From assembly GCA_022813625.1 (NCBI GenBank), contig JAKLMB010000018.1:372001-436000 (forward strand): a stretch of 64,000 bases of DNA, given 5' to 3'. The stretch is from Aaosphaeria pasadenensis (Eukaryota; Ascomycota; Dothideomycetes; Pleosporales). The notes under the pieces are model-generated. The model did not search any database, had not been told where the DNA came from, and was given only the letters and a program-made list of their open reading frames with translations. Position numbers and translations under genes: made by a program. Numbering within the stretch: position 1 is the first letter of the stretch; the number at the start of each line of letters is the position of its first letter. Shown here one piece after another: positions 1-9,829 of the stretch.

Positions 1-786
1 GCCAGTCACTGTAGTGCCGTGTTTGATACGCCCAACTTGGATTCTCGAGGGATATTCGAAAGCTTAACAACAATTTGTTATTACGTCATGTCTGTATCGC
101 AACTGCAACATGATGGTATTTTTTTGAACGCCATGCGGCCGCGCAGGAACACAATTCTGGAACCTGGCCGCAGATGAAGTTTGGTCTGCTCTGGGCAGCG
201 GCTGGCGATCAATCCCTTCGTTTGATGCCATGCAAACAATTCCGCATTTGTTGTGCATACGGTCTGTACTGAGCAGGCTTTCAGTTTCCAGTGGCAGTCG
301 TTACGCGCAGTCGTTGAGTTTGCCCAGTTATGTTGGTAATGTTAATGCGGGTCGAAACAACTGTCAAACGTAGCAGAGCCAGAAAGTTCCCATATGCTCT
401 TCACCCCAAACTTTTCTTCTAGGCCATCGAGTACGAAACAAAGCCTCGGCTCGTTATCAGTAATGTGTAGCATGTTGCGAAGATGGCCAGATCATCCATG
501 ACTTGAGAGGAGTGATGTCTTTATGAGTATAACTGGAGCGCCTTAGAATTCACTGTGAAGAACACCAATAAGAAAAACCTCTGGGGCGTCATGCTGTATT
601 TATGGCTCCATCAATGATGTTGACATCGTTGCCAAAGAGCACACCATGCCAAGATATTGAATCATCATGACTGGGGAACAACGTATATCCGTGACGCGCT
701 AGTGAAATGTTCGCGGAGGTCATCGCGAATGTTGTAGCTCGGTGCTTTCCAACTTCAACGCCAAATCCCATTATTAATACCTCAGA
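1..786. other. Gene-free flank upstream of PRP46
   Basis: No reading frame here has protein-like composition or a splice structure that joins into a longer product. The right end is the promoter and 5' leader of PRP46; the left part may be the flank of a gene outside the window. I see no RNA gene or repeat. Confidence 0.5.
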
Positions 787-2659
787 ATGTCGCTCGAAGA
801 CCCCGAACAACTCGTCCGCACGTCTGCGAAACGTACTCGAGAGATTTTCGCCGCAGATTTTGCTTCCCCGGCCGCCTTGGGACATTCCTCAACATCTGCA
901 TTCTCAATTCCTCCACCGTCGACTTCCTCGCAAGATCTCGCTGATCAAATTAATGTGTCATCGCGTATACGGAATGAATATGAACATGTGAGAGAACTTC
1001 CGCCTGCGTTGGCGCAGAAGATGGCCAGCGCGGCGTCTACGGCGGCAGAGAGGCGAAAGAAGATCAAGAATGCGAATGCAGAGGAGCAAGCCTCTGATCC
1101 TAAGATGCGCAAAATGATTGAGGGAGCTTCCGAAAAGGCGGATCAGGCAAAATCGGCACAGTCTACAGCCTTGACATTGAGGGCAGGTGGAAAGGGCGCG
1201 GCGCCCAATGCGACAGGTCCTACTCCTATGCGAAATCTCCCATCCAGCGCCTTGGTGAGGAAAGACACGGTGCGACAGGTGAAACCTGAGTGGCATGCGC
1301 CGTGGAAAGTGATGCGTGTGATATCTGGTCATATGGTGAGCAATCTCATGAAAGGAAGATTGAAGATTTCATTAACCAAAAGCAGGGTTGGGTTAGGAGT
1401 TTGGCGACAGACCCCGACAATCAGTGGTTTGCTAGTGGAGCAGCCGATCGAACAATCAAGATCTGGGATTTGGCATCAGGATCCCTGAAATTAACCCTCA
1501 CGGGTCACATTTCCGCTGTCAGAGGCTTGGTACGTCTGAATGTCTAACATCCCTCCTAGAGTCATGATTGCAACTACTACGACTCTTCGGAGGGTTGGAT
1601 CCTTCATTTTTACCTCCGCTAACAGAACGCAGGCTGTCTCTCCGCGGCATCCGTATTTGTTCTCCTGCGGAGAGGACAAAATGGTGAAGTGTTGGGATTT
1701 GGAGAGGAACAAAGTCATTCGCCATTACCATGGACATCTATCTGGCGTATACACTTTGGATATCCATCCTACCCTCGACGTTCTTGTGACAGGTGGACGC
1801 GATGGCGTAGCTCGTGTATGGGATATGAGAACACGCACAAACATCCATGTCCTTTCGGGTCACAAAGGGACGGTAGCGGATTTGAAATGTCAAGTAAGTC
1901 ATATCAATACTTCCTGTTTCGTGATAATGCTTCTAACGCATAATAGGAAGCAGATCCCCAGGTTATTACAGGCTCAATGGATTCTACCATCAGACTTTGG
2001 GTGAGTGCATAATCTACCTGCATCGCTCATGTTCTCATATCCTGCATGCAATGCAGTGATTTGCCGAAAAGCTCACGGAGGAGACATGAACTTTGGTCTA
2101 TGGACTACTTTTGAACATGAGAACTGACCATTTATAGGATCTTGCGGCCGGTAAGACCATGGGCGTCCTCACACACCACAAGAAGAGTGTCCGAACACTC
2201 GCACTCCATCCCAAGGAATTCACGTTTGCTTCTGGTTCATCGCAATCTATCAAACAATGGAAGTGTCCCGAGGGTGCTTTCATGCAGAACTTCGAGGGAC
2301 ATAATGGAATCATTAATACTCTTTCGGTCAATGAAGACAACGTAATGTTCTCTGGTGCGGACGATGGCACGGTTGCCTTCTGGGATTGGAAGACAGGACA
2401 TCGTTTCCAGTCAACGCAGAGCGTAGCGCAACCTGGTTCTCTGGAAGCTGAAGCCGGTCTCATGTGCTCGACCTTTGACCGTACCGGACTCCGATTGATT
2501 ACAGGTATGTGCCTATTCCTCGTCCTGACTTTGGCCAACTACTGACTTTAAATAGGCGAATCGGACAAGAGTATTAAGATATGGAAGCAGGACGATAACG
2601 CCACTGAAGAGTCGCACCCCCTTGAATGGAAGCCAACACTTGGACGCCAGAAATTCTAA
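787..2659 (+). CDS. PRP46: Pre-mRNA-splicing factor Prp46/PRL1 (WD40 protein)
   Basis: Subunit of the NineTeen complex-related (Prp19-associated) spliceosome core, acting in the nucleus. Exons read as 787-1335, 1386-1529, 1633-1893, 1947-2000, 2138-2504 and 2556-2659, giving 492 aa. All five introns have GT..AG ends and restore one frame. The N-terminal ~180 residues are charged and Ala-rich and precede a WD40 propeller that starts at the PEWHAPWKVMRVISGH segment typical of Prp46. Repeats are visible as GH..WD units (for example TIKIWDLASG, MVKCWDLERN, VARVWDMRTR, TIRLWDLAAG, FWDWKTGHRF), and the protein ends with the family-typical HPLEWKPTLGRQ. The start is the first ATG of the open frame. 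Length matches the family. The assignment is very secure; the exact borders of intron 2 (103 bp) rest on the conserved SPRHPYLFSCGEDKMVKCWD segment. Confidence 0.96.
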
Positions 2660-4696
2660 ACTTCACGATTGCTCATTCAGCGGGGGTGGAGGTTGTGACG
2701 CCTTCGAAAAGTCTCCTCATTGGATGGATTTTCGGCCGCCAGAGTGAATAATTCTCGTTCACCCTATCTATTCACAGCCAGTGCCCTGCGCAACTGTGAA
2801 TGCATCAAGGGGCTTCGTGCCTTCACAGGACGTGAAGTTGTGCCAGGACAGAACATCGGAGAAAGGACGAATCGGCCTGAAGTACGATCTCTGCCAGCGG
2901 TGAGAAGCCAGCACGGGATGCCCTTCGTGGCTTGCTCACCTCTCTGCAAAACCCCATCGGGCATGCAGGACCATGTTTCTATTTCACCGAATGGAAAGCG
3001 TATCCAGCAGCGGAAAGGCGCTCCGGGCCGAAGTACAGAAACTCGGGCCCAGAGCATCCATGTCTTTTGTACAAACATTTATCTTGGAACCAGGAGTTAC
3101 ATCTGCATCGAATAGCGCGGGAGGGAAATGATACCAAAACTAGTTCAATTGATAATAAACATCAGATATCATTCACTGTCTAATAAACATGCATCCTTGC
3201 GTCTGCAAGGCAACAGCCCTGCTCAGTGTTGTGCCTTCATCTGCATGTCCGTGATATAGATTCTGCGGGTGTGTATCACCGTGCGACGATGGCGTTTTCC
3301 TGCTGCTGGCGTTTCTCGCATTCCTCATCGTACAGAACGAAACAACGCCACCCCCATTCCTTCTCGAATGGCCATGGAAGGCGTCGGGGAATGTCCCACA
3401 GAAGCACTTTATCTAGTCTATTATGCAGTCGCGGCTCGCGAGTAGCATCCCTAATCGGCATGGCGTTATTAGCTGTCGTTGCCTGCCTGCCAACCTGCCA
3501 CTGCATCCATTGTAACCCACGGGCCAGCCTATAATACCATCGCCTCTCACACGCCGTAGCTACGCAGTACGTCCCTCTGCTAGCTACTCCGTACAAACTT
3601 CGGCTCCACACGAAAAGGGAAAGAGTAAGCAACGTTTAGTAAATAATACAAAGAGAACCACCGCACGCATAGTCATCATGATCAAAATGCAAGCCACTAC
3701 GTCTTTTTATTTCTTCGCGAAACATAACGTTATTCCTTTATGATTCACCATGTAGTCTGGCCCCCTAGAACGTCGAAAGCACGCTCCTACGGCAAAATTC
3801 AACCAGGCAAAAAACCTTTTGGATCCTTCAATACATGCACGGAAGCAGGACCGACCCCAGCAATAGGGTCTATTTCTACAGCAAGGCAGAGACAGAGAGA
3901 GGAGGAGAGTGGCTGCAGCCTGCAAGCATTTCATCCATCACATGCTGTGTGCCCCTTCTTCCACACACACGCATCCCTAGCCGCATGATCTTGCACCGTC
4001 ACCGTCGCCGTCCCAGCAAACAATCAGCTAGTTAATGGACGACAGAGCTTCGGGCACAGGCGGCACACCGTAGCAAAGGACGGCGTGGGTGTGCTGTCGC
4101 CCGTATCCCGACCCGTATTTGTTTACCTTTTTGCCTTTCAGAACCTCCGTCTCGGGTCCTGCATTCAAAGGTCACGAGTGGGATGGGGAGGGACCCGAGT
4201 TGTGGTTCTGAGCGGTTTCATAGGTTGGACGGCGTTCCGCTTTCTCTCGATGGTGGTGATGGGTGGCTGCCACGATGTTGTGGTCTTCATTTAGGCAGGC
4301 AGGCGATTTGGACGTATCGCATTATTGTGCCACCAAGAAATACGCACGCCTGTACGCCATTTCGCGAGGCGTCGAGTGGGAGGTGTGCAAGGAGTGCGTG
4401 CTCGCTCTTCCACTTGGGCACTCACCGGTTTGTGCAGATGTGCGAACTTGCAATGCAGCATGCGAATGCGAATGCAATACAGTACTCCGTACAGCTCGGT
4501 CTTGAGTCAAAGGAATAAAGGCTCAAGGCGATGGCACGGATTGGGTGCCCCCTCCGCTACTACCACATTTAGGAATCCATCCACCGTGCCACCCACCATG
4601 CATTCACGCGCCACGACTATATCACAAACAATTAAGGCAGTCGAGACTCGTGTTTTTGAAAGCAGTGCCTTTCTGATTAGATAGATCTGGCAAGCC
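2660..4696. other. 2-kb gene-free stretch between PRP46 and ORC1 3' ends
   Basis: The two flanking genes converge, so both 3' UTRs must lie here. Several open frames of 80-130 codons occur on both strands, but their translations are rich in Ser, Arg, His and Cys with no recognisable motif and no consistent splice partners, so I call none. Two exact TACTCCGTA elements lie at 3585-3593 and 4483-4491. The length is generous for two 3' UTRs. Confidence 0.5.
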
Positions 4697-7419
4697 CTAT
4701 GAGGATCCGAAACCAAGCCCCTTGACTTCGTCGTCTTCTCCCAGTGCAAGACGGACTTCCTCGTCGCCAATACCCAGCCGCATTCGACCAACGCGGTCCC
4801 CATGTCGTGTTTCGACACCTATGATACCTGCTTCTGCCAGCTCCAATGCTGCAACTCGTAGCCCGAGGGCGCGAGCTGCTTTGCCATCTGCGATCTTTGA
4901 ACTCGTGATACCATGGACGCCGCCTCTGCCGCCGCGGGGTGTCGTTATTGTTATCATGGATGTGGCCTGTTGACCATTGTTTTCGTGATGCGAGGCGGCA
5001 GAGACGCCTCCAACACTCTGCCTCGTGTCGACGCTATTTTCAATGTCGCCTGTGGAAAGTAGATAGTCATGCACGGGTTGCAGCTGGCTCATCAATCCCA
5101 ACCTCTTGACTTCATCAATAACATCCCCAAGCACGGCTTCACCAATACCTGTCCGCCGGATTCGTGCCAAGAGCGCGGCAAGTAGGACTTTGGAAGCCAA
5201 CGGCAGCGCCCGTAGTGCCTGCTGCAGGGGACTGCTCGTGGCCTCGTTGATGGCTTGTTTGATCGTCGCTATCGTTACGACACCTCCCTTCGATTTAGCA
5301 CCGCCAGGACGTTTCTGCAATATACTATCCGCATCACCGGAATCGGTAAGAAGCCGACCTGATGGTTCTTTAGCTTTGTTGCGGCCCGTCTTTGAAGGCG
5401 TTGCTGGCTGTGATTCTTCCTCAACTTCTCGAGCTCTTGCCTCTGTCTCTGCAATCTCAACAGCTCGTCTACAAATGTCTAGAGCACGCCGTGCGTCACC
5501 GCTCACTGCTGCGACTTTGCGTGCGGCGAACTGGACAGCGTCGGGGTGAACGACGTTCCCGGAGACGCCTTCCAAACGGGACTGTATAATTAACATTAAT
5601 TGATCATGCGTATAGCCTGGGAATGTGATGCGCGTGAGTCCTAGGGGTGTGCGTTAGCCTTGCCTAAAAGAGCATATGCTAGGGCCCCTCGCATTGCGAA
5701 AGACGTGATAGAAATATATCTAAATGACGCGTATTTGACTCGCAACAGGAGAGACAAAGCATAGTGCTGTCTGGAACATATTGAGGGGGAATCAACAAGT
5801 GCATTCGCCCTGTTTGAGAGGTGCAGTTGAGAGGATCGCAATCCATGTACTCACCTAGGCGACTGCTAATTTTGTTACTCAGTGTTCTTTCAGGAAGATC
5901 CATAGTATTTGCGACAGCGAGCACAATTAACCTGCTGTGCCGCAGTCCAGGCCAGTTAAAGAAATTGTACATGACAGACTGGTTCTTAGTGACAAGCTGG
6001 TCTAGCTCGTCCATGAGGACCACGCATGGTATTCGACGGGGCGAAGGGGTTGAGAACTCTCGCTCCAGAAGTTCGAGTGCGTGCGCTGGACTGACTCTAT
6101 CACCGCGTAAAGCTTGCCAGAGCAGGGAGTAGGATTGATGGGGATCGGTGACTTTCATGCCGTTGATTTCGACGAAAATGAAGTCATCCAGTTCTTCGGC
6201 CTGGACCGATGCATGTAATTGTGCCACAACTTCCCGCACGGTAGCAGTTTTGCCTGTGCCAGGGGTACCAGAGATGTAGATACAGGATCCTGATCCATCT
6301 GTGATAGCTGCTTCCAAATGGCTGTATACTGTCGAGAACTCTTCCTCGCGGCAGGGAAGCGCTGTTGGGACCGAAGAAACATGGAGCTGGTTCCGTGCCT
6401 GCTGGAAGGGTGAGGATATTGCCGACGGGGATAGTATACGAGTTCCAAGCGGGGTAAATTCGAGTGGCTTTTTGATCACTATACGCTTGTGGGTCGGGGT
6501 GAGGAACTTTCGATTGTCCTTTTTCGCAGAAGTTGGTGTGGTTGCAGTGTTCAGCTTTCGGCGCTTTTTGGGTGTCTTTGGAGCCCCATCATCGTCAGAC
6601 TTAGGAACAAGAAACTCGTCCTGATCTTCCGTTGGCTTAACAGTACGCCCTGGTGGTCGACCGGGCCCTCTTTTCCTGGTAGCTTTGGTCTGTGTTTCCA
6701 CGCGCTCCACAAGAGCGGCAATATCGTCGGCACCTTGGTATACCTCGTCCCACTGGAACTCAGGGGTGTATGTAGTTGTGCGCTGATTGCAGCCTCTCCT
6801 GCAAACAAAGATTTTCCCATAGTCGCGCGATGTCCTTTTCACCTGGCCATTTGGGTGTCTTCGATGAAACTCTTCCGCAGATACTATGGTCGCAGTGCCG
6901 TTGATTGAAGCTAAGGGGTTATCGTCGGTGGCTGTGGAGATATACAACTCATTCTGTGTGAGATTAGCAGGGAAGAATGCCAAGGGAGATCCAAGTGAAA
7001 CGTACGGGTAGGAAGTCAGTCCTTTTTGTGCTCTTGTCGCGGATTTCGCGTTCGGATAGAAACCATAGGAATTTTGCCATCTTCTCGTCCTCGTCCTCAT
7101 CATGATAGAAGTCGCATATGATGCCAACCCATGCTTGGTTTCCTTCAGCTTTCAGCAGCACTGTATCCCCTATCTTGCATTTGAAGGTGCCCATTCGTGC
7201 TCCAACAATGCTGCGCTTTGATCCCAACGCTTCGGAAGCTTTGCGCTTCCTAGGCGTAGCGTTCTGTGTGTCTTCTGCCTCATCGTGCTCTTCATAGATC
7301 CATTCCCAAGGGAGGTCCTCGTAGCCTAGCTCGTCGTCGGAATCCTCGCGATAGACAGCACCGCCGCTGAGGAACTGGCGTGCTTGATCGATCTTCGTCC
7401 GTTTGCGCGTTGGAGCCAT
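4697..7419 (-). CDS. ORC1: Origin recognition complex subunit 1 (BAH + AAA+ ATPase)
   Basis: Largest ORC subunit: binds replication origins and, with Cdc6, loads MCM in the nucleus. Exons (minus strand) 7419-7006, 6953-5855 and 5640-4697 give 818 aa. Order of domains: acidic/basic N-terminus; BAH domain (about residues 75-215, starting near KIGDTVLLKAEGNQAW); a basic linker with an AT-hook-like core RGPGRPPGR at about 235; AAA+ module with Walker A GTPGTGKT (367-374), Walker B VVLMDELDQL (D453/E454), sensor-1 ANTMDLPE and the NKISSRLGLTRITFPGYTH segment spanning the last splice junction; then lid and winged-helix region to the end. Both introns restore the frame exactly. The last intron is long for this locus (214 bp). 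The AAA+ signature closely matches Orc1 rather than Cdc6 because of the BAH domain. Confidence 0.95.
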
Positions 7420-8242
7420 GGTGTTTGGTGTTGTTGGAATTAACTTTTGGCTTACTCACGTTCGGTTGACAAAGACAGAAGGAACGACGCGTTTCGCCGT
7501 GCTTGGCATGCGCGCGGAGTCACGATGTCACAGGCCAACTACGTCGGGCCTTCCTCGTATTCAAGCAACGACATGAACTCTAAGGTGAACCTCACACAAA
7601 GCAATCACACAGCAATCACACAATCACCTCACACGATTTAGTCTCAAGTGTATCAATAAAGAGCAAGGAATTGGAGTGTTTAAATAATCGTATTCTCGTC
7701 ACTATTCAGAATCGCCCACATTGTGTGGGTGCAACGAGCGTTGTGTGCCCACAGCAGGCTTCATAGCCAGGCTCAGGCTCTAAAACCAACCCAGTCTTTG
7801 CCAACATTGAAGATGAGGAGAGGGGCCTTCCTAAGGCCAATACCATATTCGCCAATACACCAATCAATCGCGCTTTCGTAACCGAGCGAAGGAACCGTCC
7901 GTCGATTTATACCCAAACGACCGGTCGCTGAAATGCATATACAACAAGAAGAGAAAGAAGGTAGAAAAACAAGGCTAGCACAAAACTAATGTACAGGAAC
8001 CGAAGTCCCTTGAGAAGCAGAACATTGAGAGCAACGCGGCCCAAATACTGTTCAACAGATCTGAATATGGGTCATGGGAGGAGTACGCGGCAAAGAGTTG
8101 GGTGTCGTTGGGAAACCTGACTCTGGCGGCGATCCACCTAGCGATGATTCGAAGCACTCAGAGAGTGGTGGTGTCTGCCACTGACTGTCAGCGTTGTGGC
8201 TCGTCGTAACAATGCAGTGGCATGGTTGGAATGGAAAGGACT
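7420..8242. other. ORC1 promoter region and bZIP 3' flank
   Basis: Both neighbours lie on the minus strand, so this 820-bp stretch holds the promoter of ORC1 (near 7420-7700) and the 3' UTR of the bZIP gene (near 8242). No credible gene or structured element was seen. Confidence 0.5.
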
Positions 8243-9062
8243 CTAATGTGCGAAATATGCTTTTCGGGGAGGGAGCTTTACATGAGCAGATTCGGCTTCC
8301 GAGTACGGATGTGGAGGGGGGATATCAATCCCCGCCATCGTAGCGTAGCCTACGCCAAATGGACTTATCTCTTCGTCGGCATAGTATTCGCTCTTCATGG
8401 GATGCACAAGACTTGGAAGAGTTGTGGGGTAGGCAGACGACAGTGGTGGGAGGTATGGTGTATAGACGGGCATCTCCGGTGTGGCAGTGGTTACCACTGC
8501 GTGATAGGGCGCCTGTGGTGCACTGTATGGCACAGTGTATGCAGCCGTCTCGGGAGCTGGATACGTCGAGTACGAGAATGGTGGTGGGGAAGTAGAAAGC
8601 TGGCGTGTGTACTGGTGCGAGAACATGCCGCGTTCGTCATGAGGCTGAATGTACTGGTTGTGCAGCTCGGGAGTACGACGGCTGTAGTCGGACTCTGATG
8701 AGGCTGGGGAGGGGAACTCCTGGCGGGGTGAACGAGTTGGCAGCTGAAGCTCAGCCGGCTTCTGCTCTGGTGAAGCAGAGCTGGAAGCAGCACGACGCTC
8801 CAAGTCTTCGAGCCTCTTCTTTAGCTTCTTGCCTGGGAAACGTTCAGTATCATTCTTGAAAGAGCTTGGTTGATATCGAAGGTCACTTACGGTAGTTGCG
8901 CTGGGCAATGCGGTTCTGTATCCTGCGGCGTTCTGCAAGGTCTGAGATCTTGGTCCAATCTTCATTGGGGTTGGCAGAAGCACTGAAGGCACTTGAAGTG
9001 CCAGAGTATCTATGTGTGGTGGGTGCCGGAGCGGCATACTGGTAACCAGCGTGTCGATGCAT
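8243..9062 (-). CDS. bZIP-type transcription factor with truncated zipper
   Basis: Two exons, 9062-8891 and 8832-8243 (58-bp intron), give 253 aa. The basic region at residues 43-62 reads AERRRIQNRIAQRNYRKK and carries the canonical N-x2-AQ-x3-R core (N50, A53, Q54, R58) of fungal Yap/Pap1-type DNA-binding proteins. The intron splits the codon of R58 in phase 1. After L61, L65 and L68 the expected heptad leucines stop: the following segment is RRAASSSAS and then a Pro/Ser/Tyr-rich tail, probably disordered and activation-like. Nuclear action is inferred. The start is the ATG 57 codons before the splice; the frame is open back to an ATG at 9248, but that part reads as a leader (Pro/Thr/His-rich). 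A TATA-like run lies 106 bp upstream. Targets cannot be told from sequence. Confidence 0.85.
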
Positions 9063-9167
9063 TGTGAAGAAGGGAAGAGGATAGTAGTCGGGTATGTGGG
9101 GGAGGGTAGGAGGTGTTGTGAGGTGAATTGTTGGAAGTACTCGACTTGAGAAGAGGGGTGAGGTGGA

Positions 9168-9175
9168 ATATATAT
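9168..9175 (-). promoter_or_regulatory. TATA-like element of the bZIP gene
   Basis: Run ATATATAT about 106 bp upstream of the chosen bZIP start codon, a spacing common for fungal TATA boxes. It supports the downstream ATG (9062) over the one at 9248, which would lie upstream of this element. Inference only. Confidence 0.4.
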
Positions 9176-9274
9176 CTTCGAAGTGTGTTGTCGGAGTTGA
9201 TATATGTGGGTTGGACAGGATGGGAAAGAGTTGATTCGGGGGCAGCATGTGCCATATTTATCAATGGCTTGCCT

Positions 9275-9295
9275 ACACACTCACACACACACACA
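9275..9295. repeat. (CA)n microsatellite
   Basis: ACACAC run with one interruption, about 210 bp upstream of the bZIP start. Similar short CA runs occur near 10222 and 16384. Confidence 0.8.
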
Positions 9296-9496
9296 TATGG
9301 AGGAAGAGGGAGAGGCACACCCAGCACTCCCGCACCGACGTACGTTCCCAAGAGGAGCAACGACATGGCAGCTCGAGATCCCTGCTAGTGGGAGGGAGTG
9401 CGTGCTGGAGCTGTACTTGGATAAGGGTAAGGCCCCCTCGCAGACCACCCTGGTCCTTCAGCAACGCCCCGAGGGGTGGGAGGGGGGAATAGAGAA

Positions 9497-9516
9497 GGGG
9501 AAAGGGAGGGAGGGGG
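9497..9516 (+). other. Canonical G-quadruplex motif
   Basis: Four G runs (4, 3, 3 and 5 G) with loops of 3, 1 and 1 bases, fitting the G3+N1-7 rule, inside a longer purine block (about 9473-9520). It lies about 440 bp upstream of the bZIP start. Folding is inferred, not shown. Confidence 0.7.
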
Positions 9517-9817
9517 AGGACAGGCCGGAGTTTGGCTCGGCCGTTAGCCTTTCTGTATTTGGGACATTCATACATAGGGCGGAGACAAGACAGACACCCA
9601 GAGAGAGATGAGAGAGACAGACTTAGGACAGGACATGTAACCACCCTGGCTTGGTGTAGGCGATTGGCGCTGTCGACGCCGCCTTTCTGCACCGTAAATT
9701 TGGCACCGCGCTAGTACAGGGCTGCTAGGATTGCGCAGCGGTGCAGGGGTTGCTCGTGCCGGTGAAAGGCTGAGCATGCCGCTACAACCCCCCCAGTAGC
9801 AATGAGTGCTCCCAGTG

Positions 9818-9829
9818 CCCCCCCCCCCC
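9818..9829. repeat. Poly-C run (12 C)
   Basis: Uninterrupted run of 12 cytosines in noncoding sequence. Such runs are length-unstable and prone to sequencing error. Confidence 0.85.
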
